From assembly GCA_039621445.1 (NCBI GenBank), contig CP154956.1, positions 41,006,437 through 41,070,436 on the forward strand: a stretch of 64,000 nt of DNA, given 5' to 3'. A model generated the notes under the pieces. That model did no database searches. It was not told the DNA's origin and saw only the letters and a list, made by a program, of their open reading frames with translations. Position numbers and translations under genes: made by a program. Below, piece by piece: positions 25,087 to 35,476 of the stretch; positions within the stretch are counted from its first letter, which is position 1, and each line of letters starts with the position of its first letter. The stretch is from Euglena gracilis (taxonomy: Eukaryota > Euglenida > Euglenophyceae > Euglenales).

Positions 25087-25559
25087 ACAGCAGCCTTCCA
25101 TGGCTTTACACGGGAACCCGCACAACAGCACAGAATCAAACACAAACAGTTCTGTGGTGAGGGAGGTACTAGCAAAGGAAGGACAAGTCATTGTGATGTT
25201 CCCACCAGTTGTGCGGAAACCCGCGTAGAAGCGGTCTACAATGGCTGCGGTGTGTGGTACAACACGATGTGCTACGATGACAGATTTGAATCAAACACAG
25301 TGCAGCGTTGTGCGGATTCCCGTGTAAAGGACTGAGCCCTTGTCAGCACGACGATATGACACTGCTTCAGTGCATACACGTGGGTGAAACACGGTCGGGA
25401 CTGCACATACGTGAGTGGTCTTTGTCCATTCACTGAAAACAGTGTTCAGCATGTACAGTAGATCTGTGTACATCGTGTCACTCACTCACTCACGCATCCT
25501 CTGCTGTGCGGTAATCCGCACACCCTCATCTCCGTTATCTCAGACTGTGCAAAAAAAAA

Positions 25560-28500
25560 ATGGCCGCCCCGTCTGAGACGCTGGTGTTGCAGCTGGACCA
25601 GCTGCGGGGGTACCTTGCCGGCGCCCCCCCGGCCGATGGTTGGGCGATCCTGGACGACGCCCTCCGAAGAGGCCACCTGGGAGCCCTCAACCTGGTGGAG
25701 ACGGGCCTGGCCGTCAGGGCCAACCGCCGGTCCCGTCGCAGCCTGCGGGAGGTGCGGCGGGAGTACACCCGGCCCCCGTCCGAACGGCCGATGTGGATGG
25801 CCCGCTTCACCGACGGGCTGCTGGCGCTGTGGAGGACGCTGCGACGGCTGGCCGTGCCCTTCGGTGAGCTGGTCACGCCGGCGGCCGCCCTGGCCCCCGC
25901 CCCGGCGCAGCAGACGCTGCAGGACCTGCCCCGCGCTACCCGTCGGCTGCTGCGGCCCGCCGGTCTGGTGGGCCCCACGGAGGAGCTGGTGCGGGAGCGG
26001 GCGCGAAGGGCCCGGGACGCGGTGCTGCGGGCGTTGGACGGCCACCAGTGCGTGCTGTGGCTGGACAACTTCTGCTGGCTGCGGTGGGGAACGGACCCCA
26101 CCCAGCCCAGCTACAGCCGCAACGTCACCGCCCTGGGTTCAGGGTGCCTACTCTGCCTTCTCCTGTTGTGAGGTGGGCGTGACGATGACCTTCCGTGCAT
26201 GACAAGACGTGCGCGGTTTTCCGCCTGGGAATGTTCTGTCTTCCAAAATGAACTGAATGCCCAAGAACCCCACAAGTCGGGGTGACACAGTTGGTGACAA
26301 GGGACAGGTGAACGCTTATCTCCTGGGACACACACACACAGATAAATAAAAGCTGAACGTCCCCCAAGTTGTGTACAGGGTTAAGCACAATGGTGGTTGT
26401 CGAACAGGTTTGTGCGGGTTTCCGTGTAATCACGACCCTGCGTACACCACTGTCTGCGTACACCACTGGTTGGCTCAATGAGCAGGCCCTCTGTGTGGTG
26501 ACTGCTGCAGATCGACCCCCTGCGGACTCGTCAGGGGACTTTGACGCGGTCCGTGACGTTCCCCGTGTCCACGGGCCACCCGGAGTTCGGGCTGGTGGTG
26601 CAGCACCTCCGCTGGGCGGCCGACCTGTGCCTGCAGTCGGCGAAGAAGCTGCACCAGGCGGTGCGCGGCCTCCACCGGGCGGAGCTCTCGGTGGACAACG
26701 TCCGCGTCCCGCTGGACATGCAGCGGGACGCGATGCGGTCGCTGCGGTGGAGGCCCTTCTCCCTGACCGAGCAGACGGTCAGCTCGAACCGGGACCTCCT
26801 CCAGCTCCTGGAGACCGTGCTGCAGCTGCAGGCGCGGTCGGGCCGCCAGCTGCCCCTCCTGGTGGATGAGAACATCCACTACCGCATCCTCCGCCTCCTC
26901 TACTCGGCCCCGGCGCTGCGCTTCCGGATGGGGGAGCACCTCGCCAACGTCCCCCTGCTGTACGGCATCTGGCATGCCTACAAGCACACGGTGACGGTGG
27001 TGTACCGGGCGTTCTTCCCGGTGCTGGCCCACCTGGAGGTGCCGGTTGGCGCCGGGGGCAGCCGGCAGCTGACGACGTCCCTGCGGTCGCACCGGAAGGT
27101 GCTGTACATGGAGAAGCTGTTCGCCAGCCTCCTGTTGACCCGGGCCGACGTGCTGCCACAGCCAGGGTGACCACTGCTCCTGACCAGGCTGGCTGCTTTC
27201 AGGCTGCACCTGGTACTTCGGGCCAATGTTTGTGCGGTTATCCGCACAGTCATCTCGTGTGTCAGTCAGTGTCAGATCTCTCCCATATGTCCGTCACAGT
27301 CTGTCCGCTTTGTGCGGAAACCCGCGTAAAGGACCCTGGTGATAGGTCACGCAGGCCAACTTGTCAGCCTCTCTCTTCCTCTGGTGGGTGAAGACACTTC
27401 AGAAGCCCATCTGTCACTCTGACGCCACCTGGAGGATCGTCTCCGGGAGGCGAGCCAGCGCGTGCACGTCTCCGCCCCCACTACGGCCGACGCGTACGGC
27501 CCGCAGCTGCTCCTGGGGCTGCACCGCCTCCTCACCTTCTTCCTGCCGGCCCTCCTGCACCTCGGCTTCAAGGTGCGGCAGTGCACCTGGCGCGGCCGCC
27601 CCGACGACGAGGTGAAGGGGGACACGGCGCGGCAGGTGCTGGAGCGCTGCCTGGTCCTGCAGGCCCACCTCGAGCGGGCCATGAGTCCGCATGGCCTCCC
27701 CTCGGAGTACATGCGGACCATCTCCCTGGCCCTGCTGACCTGGCAGCCGTGGATGTCCCGCCTGCCCGGGTGCGTCTTCGTGGAGGAGGCCGGCGAGGCG
27801 ATGCTGTCGCGCCTGTCGGGTGCCTGCCGTCGGTCGCCGTACGTCACGGACTTCCGGGGCACCCTGCAGCTGTTCCTCGGCCTGCCGCCGCCGTCGGGGG
27901 CGCCGCACGCCAGCCGGGGTTCCCTGCGGCTGGGGCTGGTCGCCGAGATGGCCCGTCGGGTGCGCCAGCTGGCGGACCACCCCGAGGGCCGCCCCTTCCC
28001 CCGCAGGGTGGACGCCACGCGGGTCGCCTGGGTGGACGCCTCCGAGGTGGAGTTCCCCCGGTGGGGGTCCCCGCCCATCCTGCCGGAGATCGTGGACGTC
28101 CGGGCGCTGGAGGCCCTGATGCGGACCTCTCTCCTGACGCTGGTGAGCGGCCGGGCGCTGACCCCCGACATCCTGCTCTGGATGCGGGAGAACGTCGGGC
28201 CGGTGGACCCCCAGGAGTTCACCCGTCGTCAGCGGGCGATGGACAACTTCCTCCACCAGCGGCAGCGGCGGCGCCGCAGCCCCACGCCCCCGGGTGACGT
28301 TGAAGCGGCGACCGGCGGGCAGGCGGAAACCCGCGCAGAGGCGGCGGCCCGTGCGGAAACCCGCACAGCAGCGGAACCTGCACCGCCGGGGGTGATGAGG
28401 CCTGCCGAGGAGTCCCCGGCGGAAGGCCACGTGCGGTTCACCCCGGAGGAGCCCAGTTCCTCCACGGCCGTGGCGGTGGTGCAGCCGCCGGTTCAACCGG

Positions 28501-28826
28501 GATGGCCGGCGCTGGAGCTGCCCGAGGCGGAGAGCCTGTACGAGCCGCCCAGTACAGCGGAGTCGCTGTACGAGCCGCCGGGCACGCTGTCCGAGGGGTA
28601 CGTCTCCCCGGCGGCCTCAGACGGCCTCGGCAGTCTGGGGGAGCTGCTGAGCAGCCGCCCGACCTCGTCCGGGTCCTCCTCCTCAGATGAGGACCTCAGT
28701 CTGTCCCCAGCGGCGGTGTGTCACTGCCGGACCCTGGTCTTTGTACGTGGTCATGAACCTTCCTGTACATCAGGGAGTCAGCTGGAGGCCTTCAGAGCGA
28801 GGGTGAGGGATCGGTTCACAATATGA
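25560..28826 (+). CDS. Transposon gene 2, transposase-like protein with WLDNF and GxWHxxK motifs, three exons
   Basis: Exon A starts at ATG 25560, 98 bp after the stop of no visible neighbour and just after a palindrome copy, and ends near 26130; its end carries VLWLDNFCWLRWGTDPTQPS. Exon B begins at about 26511 (after CTGCTGCAG) and ends near 27169; it carries LPLLVDENIHYRILRLLYSA and then VPLLYGIWHAYKHTVTVVYR. Exon C starts around 27435-27459 and ends at the stop 28826, with an Arg/Ser/Pro/Glu-rich disordered tail. The order W-x-D-N-F, then D-E, then G-x-W-H-x-x-K matches eukaryotic transposases of the DUF6589/KDZ type, where the two Asp are catalytic and the Trp-His-Lys block lies near the active site. 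That assignment rests on short motifs and memory of the family. The third acidic residue is not identified. The two palindromes at 28324 and 28354 lie inside the coding tail. Confidence 0.55.
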
Positions 28827-29073
28827 CGGGGGTGGCGGGCGGGTTTCTGTGCAAAAGCATTCCCCACCCAGGCAAAAGGGGGTGCTCTGCGGAGGCTGTT
28901 GGTGAGTGGTCACTGTTGTGTTTCCTCTAATGACGATTATTTTTTGATCGAACTGACTGTCCCAGATTTTCTGCTTATTTATACTGACAAAAGTGTTTGC
29001 GTGAGGACTGTTTCTGACCTGAATTTCCTTTATTTTGGGTGTTTTCACGCTGCCTCGTTTTTTTAGACCTCTG

Positions 29074-31874
29074 ATGGCAGCCCGGAAGCCCACGGCGCCC
29101 ACCCGCTCGGCGACGGAGCTGGTGTCGAAGACCCCGACCCCGCTGGCCCGTGTCCGGAGGGGGTCTGGAGCTGGCTTGTGTGGTTGCCTCCTTTTTTACC
29201 GTACAATCGTGCAAGGGTGTTTGATGGTTCCTCACTCCTCACTCCTGGCTTGTTTTGGAAAGTACAGGAGAAGTCACTCCTTTTCTGGACGACACTCACT
29301 GAGTTCGTTTCAGTGTCATTCACCTCCTTTGGTTTCTAGAGCTGTGCGGGTTTCCGTGCAAACCGCTCAGATTTGTGTTTGGCGTACGCGTGGATCAGAC
29401 ATCCTGTGCAGTTGTCCGTTCAGAACTTTCAGCTGAAACCCTGGAGAGCCAGACAGCCTCCGCGCCTCGACGTGCTGGTGCTGGACGAGACCCTCACGCG
29501 AGGGCAGGTGCGGCGGGTCGAAAAGGCCCACGTCGACTCCCTCGTCAAGGCGTTCACGGAGAACCCGCCGGTGGGGGCCCTGAGCTTCGTGGTGTGGCCG
29601 GAGCAGGGTGTGTTTTGTTCCTATCAGCATGTAGGCCAGTCTGTCTGTATTCATGGATGTTGCAAATGGCGGCTGATGCTTCCCAAACGACTGAATGATG
29701 AAACGTACCTGGTTTGTACTGGTTTTTTTTTGGAGGGGGGGTGGTGATCCAGGCGGGAATCCGTGCACCTGAACAAATCTCAGTTGGACTGTTGTCTTCC
29801 CTGTTGTCACAGCGACGGGGAAGTTCGTCATCCTGAGCGGGCAGCACCGCTTCCTGGCGGCCATCCAGGTGGCGGACGCGGCGGTGGCCGACGCGCGGCC
29901 GGCGCCGCAGTGGACCGAGTGGTTCAACTGCCACACGGTGCTGGGGTCAGCCAGCCTCGAGGAGAGGCAGCGCGTGGCGGGGAGCATGCAAGCCCGGGAC
30001 GGGACGGTGAGGGAGATGTCCCTCAGCCAGCGGGTGGAGTGGCTGGAGCGGGAGGTGGAGCGGGAGCGGCCGGGGGCGGTGCCGGACGGCGAGGCGGGGA
30101 CCGCCGCCCGCCTGACGGTGAACCGGACGGAGCTGCTGAAGCGGGTGTACGTGAAGACGGGGTGCACGGAGGCGTCCCACGGCAAGATGGTGTGTACGCG
30201 GATTTCCGTGTGCGCCATTTTCTATTTGATGCAATGCACGGATTCCCGCCGAGACGGCCTGCTTCCTTTCTTTTTACTTTTCAGAAGGAGAGTGAGTGCG
30301 CGCACCCTGTCCTTTGATACTTCAGCTATCACGTACACATCACTCACTGCCCCCCCCCCTATTTCCCCCCCCCCTCTCCCTCACCTCCTCTGTGCAGGAC
30401 AACTGGGTGAAGGCGATGCAGCCCCTGGCGGAGTGGCTGCTGCACAGCGGGCGGCCGGTGGTGGAGGCGGTGCGGGCGCTGGAGGCGCGCCCCACGACGG
30501 GGGTGGCGGCGGCGCTGTCCCCGTACGCGTTCAAGGCGATCGAGCAGCTGTACGACCCGCAGGACTACGTCGCCCTGACGAGGGAGATGCTGGACGAGGC
30601 GGCGAAGGCGACGACGGTGCGGCTGGGTCGGATGTCCATTTCACTGTCTGTCTCTGTTGGAACTCTGCCCGCAATTTCACACAGACAGACACACACACGC
30701 GCACGCACACAAGGAAAGTATGATCATACTGGGACAGTTGAACCAATTTTACCGTTCGAGTGGATACAGAGACAGTACGCGGTAAACCGCACACCACACA
30801 GTGCGCGGTGGAATGTGACGGGGGAGGAATGGCACTCCGCTGTCAAGGCGGTGGTGGGGACGCTGATCCGCCGCCGCACGTGGACGTGGCTGCTGATGCA
30901 CCCGGACCTTCACCACGTCCACCCGACCCGCCGTATGTCTACTCTGCGCTGTCTTCCGCACTCTGTGCCCACACGTTTTCTCAAGGTTGTGATTCTCAGG
31001 CGGTTTTCCGTGCAAATCTCCATGTTGTCATTCTCAGGCGGGTTTCCGTGGAAAGACTCTTGTACATGGAAGCGTGTGTAGTGCTGGGATTCTTTGCTGA
31101 TGTCACCGTTCTCGTGCTCAGGAACCCTGTCCATGGTGCCCAGCCTGGAGCAGAGCATGGACAGCGCGGATATCAAGGTGCCGCTCACCGGTACCAACTG
31201 GCGCTGGTCGGCCCAGCACCCGTGCGCAGGACTATCCAGGACGTGTGTGTGCACTTTTTCCCTTTTCCTTTGGTTAGTTGCACATGGTTATTTTTACACG
31301 GGAACCCGCCTGAAATATCACAAGTCACATTAGAATGTTACGGAGTCCAACTGTGTCGTTTTTGTGTCCTGGCTCATGATTCTCCTGTAATGTCTGAGGT
31401 TCGGGGTTGTCCTGAGGCCGGCCACCGCGGGAGGCGGTCCTCCGCTCCCCCCTGTGGGGGACTGAGCGCTACGCCCCCCTGCGGGCGCGGCTGGCGCAGC
31501 CGCTCGCTGAGCCCACGGTGCGGTACGGGGGGCGCTTCTGCACCCTGGACCTCAGCGGTGGCGGTGGTCGGCGCGGGGCGGCCACAGCGGCGGCCGGCAG
31601 CAGCCGGGAGGAGGCGGAGGGGTCCCCCAGTCAGCCCACGTCTGGGGAGGGGGAGCTGTTTGAGGCTGGCTCTCCGCGGGCGGGCAGCCGGTCCACCCGG
31701 GGGCGAAGAAGGGCGGAAGCGGCGGAGCGTGGGGAGAGTCCCGAGCCGTCCCGCCTGGCGCACGTGGTCCCCCTCCACCACCGCGGGGATGCCGCGGGAG
31801 ATCATGGAGCTGAACGTCGACGCGGTGGTGGTGGAGGTCCCGGACGGGCTGAGCGACGCCGACGTCCATCCTGA
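29074..31874 (+). CDS. Transposon gene 3, ParB/Srx-like domain protein, multi-exon
   Basis: Likely exons: about 29074-29175 (MAARKPTAPTRSATELVSKT), 29424-29607, 29813-30189, 30398 to about 30627, about 30800-30932, 31123 to about 31239, then an exon near 31410-31874 rich in Gly, Ser and Arg. The junctions 29607/29813, 30189/30398 and 30932/31123 are GT-AG and in phase. Exons 2 and 3 together read RGQVRRVEKAHVDSLVKAFT, then FVILSGQHRFLAAIQVADAA, the two signature blocks of the ParB N-terminal/sulfiredoxin-like fold (a V-x-x-L helix, then the G-x-H-R nucleotide-binding loop). In bacteria this domain belongs to the CTP-dependent DNA clamp that loads at palindromic parS sites; eukaryotic relatives are poorly known. 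The rest of the protein, mostly helical, is unrecognised. Three of its introns contain palindrome copies. Exon 1 and the final exon are tentative. Confidence 0.6.
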
Positions 31875-32437
31875 GCTCCTGAGACTGTGGAGCCGCGGGG
31901 TCCCGTTCGTGGCCACGGGGCGGGCGTTCGCCATCGGGGCCCTGCAGCAGACGCTGCAGAAGGGCATGGACGTCCCCGACGAGATGCGTCGTGTGGACGT
32001 CACACTGCACCGGCCGGTGCAGTCCAACGTGGACCGCACCTACCTCTTCAACGTCACCACCGTGACCGCCCTCTTCAGCAGCAGGACGGACTTTCGGGTG
32101 TGTACATCTTCCTTTTCGTTGTTTTTTTTTACAACCAACAGACTGTTCTCTTTTTTGGGAGACACGGGAATCCGCAGAACTTTGTGGAGTGCACGGGAAT
32201 CCGCACGACTTTCATACACATCCGTGCACACGGGATACTGTCCGTGCACGTGAATGTTTCTTTAGATCCATGCTGTGACTCAGAAAATCACTGTTCCACT
32301 ACCGTGAGGAGTCGACACACCTTCATCTTCCCTCGCAGGTGCCGCGGCAGATCACCCTCGTGGGACAGGTTCAGGGCTTTGCTCAGACTGAACAAACAAA
32401 AAACAAAATCACAGTGACACCATTGGTCAGTTTATAG
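31789..32437 (+). CDS. Transposon gene 4, small unknown protein, two exons
   Basis: ATG 31789 opens MPREIMELNVDAVVVEVPDG, continues through LLRLWSRGVPFVATGRAFAI and RPVQSNVDRTYLFNVTTVTA to a donor after 32097, then joins in phase 0 to 32339-32437 (VPRQITLVGQVQGFAQTEQT, stop). The intron holds two palindrome copies (32165 and 32194). The start overlaps the Gly/Arg-rich 3' end of gene 3 in a different frame, so this could instead be the real 3' exon of gene 3 reached by a splice I cannot place. Confidence 0.5.
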
Positions 32438-32630
32438 ATATCGGTACAATTCCGTTCATCAAAATGAATGTCAGTTCAGGTACAGTTTAGACGGTTTTCC
32501 GTGCACTTCTCGTGGTTATTCCATTTCTTCTGGTGGAAGAATGACATTCAGTCCCACAGTGTGAATTCCTTTTTGTCAATTCCCTTTTCGCCCCTCACCC
32601 CCATCCCTCCCGCCTGAAACTGAGACACAG

Positions 32631-34116
32631 CTCTGCGGGGGAGGGGCCGCCCACCCTGCCGGTGGAGGTGGCGTGGTGGCTGCTGGCGCGGCTGCACGTG
32701 GAGGCCCACGACTGGGTGCTGGCGGTCACCCGCCACGCCGCCCTCCCGGCGGACCTCGCCACCCGGCTGCAGGTCCCCATCGGCGTCATCTGGGGGGACC
32801 CCGACCTCCTGGAGGAGGCGGACGAGGCGATGCAGCTGCGGGTGGACCAGCTGCAGCGCGAGATCAAAGTGGCCGACGGGAAGCCGGCCATCCTGTGGGA
32901 TCAGGGCGCCACCCCGGTGCAGGCCAGACGAGGGGGGGGGGGAAAGCGTTTGCCCGTATCAACTCTGCGTGCATGAGCCGTTATTGCAGCATCGGAATGT
33001 GATGGACAACGTGTACGCGGTTTCCCGCACACATTGCACGTGTGCGGATTCCCGTGGAGCGGTGTGCTTGGCTTCTGCCATGACTGGTTTCCCCGTTTTC
33101 CATTCCACCCGGGTGGTGGCCCCTGCGGCCATCAACGTCCACCACCGCATCACCCACCACGAGCCCCTGGACGTCTCCGGCCGGGGCGGGCTGGAGGAGG
33201 AGGAGGAGAAGGGGGAGAAGGAAGAGGAGGACATGCCCCCCCGGCCAAAGAAGAAGGAGCCGGAGAAGAAGGGCCGGGAGCCCTCGCCCCCGCCGCCAGC
33301 CAAGGGGCGGGGCAAGAAGGAGACCCCCGCCAAGGGGAAGGAGAAGGAGAAGGAGAAGGCCCCCCCGGCCGCCAAGGGGAAGGAGAAGGGGAAGGAGAGG
33401 GCCCCTGCCGCGAAGGAGGCTGAGGCGCCGGTGACGCCGGCCAAGCAGCCGTCGGCCAGCGGCGGCGCGGCGGCGGCGGGCCGCAAGGGGGCCTCCACCC
33501 CCTCCGGGCTGCGGAAGGGTGCGGCCGCACCGCCAGCAGCGGCGCAGGAGCCGCCGGCGCCGGAGACCCCGGTGACGGGCCGCAAGCGCACGGCCCGCAC
33601 CCCGCCGCCCACCGAGTCCGCCGCCGGTGAACCGGAGGACGAGATTGAGGAGATCGTGCCGCGACCGCCCCAACACGGTCCCCCCTTCAGAGCCAGCTGT
33701 GTGCGTCCTATCAATGTGCTCCTTCAGCCTCCGAGTTTGCAGCCACGGCTTTGCACGCGGGAAACCGCACACGTGCGTCTTCAGGGGCACCGCACACGTA
33801 CAGAATGTTGCCTGCGTTGCACGGAAACCCGCACACAATCTCCCATGCTGTTTTTTTTTGGGGGTTCAGGTGTTTTTGCATGCACACTACCTGTGTCCTT
33901 ACAAACTCTTGACGGATCTAGGACCCTCTCTTCGTCGGTGATGTTCTGCTTGCAGATTGCACGGGAAACCGCACACAGCTTGCTGACTCATTCGGTGCAC
34001 ACGTACACCCCTCCCTCCTCCAATCCATCACTTACACATCAAGTCCAAGGGGGGAGAGTCAGCTGAAGAAGAAGCCCACGCCGGCCGGCGCGCTGGAGGA
34101 GCTGCTCAACGTGTGA
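32631..34116 (+). CDS. Transposon gene 5, Lys/Glu/Ala/Pro-rich protein
   Basis: The first visible exon begins after CACAG at 32630 and encodes VEVAWWLLARLHVEAHDWVL and a helical segment to about 32918. A second exon (about 33111-33700) starts APAAINVHHRITHHEPLDVS and becomes a low-complexity charged region (repeated KGKEKEKEK, AAKEAEAP, GRKRTARTPPP) with a final acidic patch (EPEDEIEEIVP). A last exon near 34063-34116 encodes LKKKPTPAGALEELLNV and a stop. The highly charged Lys-rich part resembles histone-tail or nucleic-acid-binding linkers. The start codon is not found, and the 5' part may belong with gene 4. No known family. Confidence 0.45.
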
Positions 34117-35426
34117 GCAGCAGCGCGGGCCGGGCGGGCGGGCGGGCCGGGCGGCGGGGCGGCAGGCAGCCGCCATCCCCATCCCCGACGACGCCACTGA
34201 GTACACGGCCGTGGGCGGCCGTGGGCGGCCGTCGGAGCAGCTCTCTCTGCCCCTCCTGTGTGGACCGCCCGATGTTTTTGAACCTGGGACCGCCCGCTGC
34301 TTTTGTTTTCGTGTGTCACACACCTCACCCCACACCCACTGCCCCCGGGACTGCCCAAATACCTTTCACCTTTCGACGGGAACCCAACCCCCTGGACCAC
34401 TCCATCACCCCTTTTTCACCTGGGACCCACCGGACGCCCCAACCGCCGGGTCCAGGGCACACATTCTGTCACCCATTCAGTGGGCCGGTGTCCCACCAAC
34501 CCTTTGTATGGAGTGTGAGATCCCTCTCTGACGCATACCTCTCTCTGAGATCACGCCCCGTGTGCCCTGGACCTGGACCACCCATTCGGCTGTCCGTTCG
34601 TCCCCTCCGTTTGTCTCTCGTTTCCGTGTGGACCGACCACAGAGACTTCGTCTCTCTCTCTTCCCCCCCAGGACCAAGGACCCCTCCAGGACCAGGACCA
34701 AGCTGCACGGTGATCCGCACACACACCCTCCCCCTCTCACCCTTCTTTCTGTCGTTGCGCTTCGTGTGCTATCGCAGTCTCTGGCAGGCGGGCGGTGAGG
34801 GGGGCCATGGGAGGGGAAGGGCTGCCTTGGGTGAGGTGCCCCGTTTAATGTCACGGCCAGTTCCCAGTCCAACGTCCCCAGGGGTTTCCCACGCTGTTTT
34901 TGCACGGATAACCGCACAAGTTCACTTTTCACGTGCCATGGTCACTCAGCCCCCTCTCGTAGTGTCAGTCTCTTTCAGATCGTTCATCTGTTCTGTGCGG
35001 TTTCCCGCCTAACACATCATCTGTCAAAAATTAGGACATCCGTACAGCAGTGGTGTTCGCTTCCCACTGGTCGTTGGCACTCACCAGTCCTCAAAAAGTG
35101 CGCGGGTTGCTTACGCGGGTGCCTCTCCCTCACAGGTTCCGCCATGTCACCCCCCTCCCGGAGGTGGGGTCCGGCTCCGTCGTGACACGGCCGGGGCTCT
35201 GACGGCCAGGTGTTCTCCGACCCCTTCTCCGTTTTCACATTTTCGGCCAGGTTTCTGGGGGGTATTTCACAAAACCACCCCTTTTCAACCATTAATTTCC
35301 AAAATGGGTCACATGTCAAAACAGTGAAAACAGACGGAAACCCGCACACAATTTCTGGGTCGTATTAACTGTCGGGAATTTCAGTCTCGTTTCACGGGGG
35401 TGGCTTACACGGGAACCCGCACACCT
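33010..35426. repeat. Right cluster of the 18-bp palindrome
   Basis: Cores start at 33018, 33045, 33758, 33822, 33962, 34708, 34905, 34998, 35335 and 35410. The last is about 35 bp inside the right inverted repeat. Between the two clusters further copies occur at 25509, 26214, 26415, 27235, 27315, 28324, 28354, 29347, 29754, 30199, 30239, 30780, 31001, 31039, 31299, 32165, 32194 and 32492. Confidence 0.85.
34117..35300. other. Transposon right arm, pyrimidine-rich, no gene I can support
   Basis: CT-rich sequence with few features other than palindrome copies at 34708, 34905 and 34998. Reading frames here are low complexity (Pro, Ser, Thr). Confidence 0.5.
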
Positions 35427-35453
35427 GGACCGCCTAAAAAATGGCGTAAAATT

Positions 35454-35476
35454 TGGGCAATTCGCGCCGCCTAAGT
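35454..35476 (-). repeat. Right terminal inverted repeat of the large transposon
   Basis: Exact reverse complement of 22732-22754, followed by the second copy of the putative TTTTA target duplication (35476-35480, overlapping the outermost base of the repeat). Confidence 0.92.

Larger units (their letters stand above)
22871..25325. repeat. Left cluster of the 18-bp palindrome TRYRCGGNNNNCCGYRYA
   Basis: CGG-N4-CCG cores start at 22878, 23058, 23154, 23202, 23255, 23773, 24154, 24212, 24484, 25111, 25214 and 25313; the next is at 25509. The flanks extend the symmetry as TGTG/CACA, TACG/CGTA, TGCA/TGCA, TACA/TGTA or TAGG/CCTA. Five copies lie within 22878-23265, close to the left end, as expected for subterminal protein-binding sites. 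Confidence 0.85.
22733..35475. mobile_element. Large DNA transposon, 12.7 kb, with terminal inverted repeats and 5-bp target duplication
   Basis: The unit is bounded by 23-bp perfect inverted repeats (outer 20 bases CTTAGGCGGCGCGAATTGCC on each strand). TTTTA lies immediately outside both ends, a likely 5-bp target-site duplication, though it is AT-rich and short. Inside are at least five plus-strand genes with short introns and about 40 copies of an 18-bp palindrome. No reverse transcriptase, tyrosine recombinase, protein-primed polymerase or capsid gene is visible, so it is not a retroelement, Crypton or Polinton by content. The gene set resembles no superfamily I can name with confidence; the DNF-type transposase-like gene points toward KDZ/DUF6589-like elements. 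Confidence 0.85.

Noticed and set aside
26475-28496. Long minus-strand frames opposite gene 2
   Set aside because: Shadows of the plus-strand exons caused by high third-position GC; Arg/Gln/Pro-rich with no motif.
29074-31874. Bacterial contamination, because of the ParB-like domain
   Set aside because: The domain is interrupted by GT-AG introns in phase and lies within a eukaryotic transposon.
22871-35426. CRISPR-like array
   Set aside because: Copies are palindromic, irregularly spaced (30 bp to 1 kb) and lie in introns and gaps; there is no repeat-spacer regularity and no cas gene.
22733-35475. Polinton/Maverick or integrated large DNA virus
   Set aside because: No DNA polymerase B, retroviral-type integrase, packaging ATPase, protease or capsid signature, and inverted repeats of only 23 bp.
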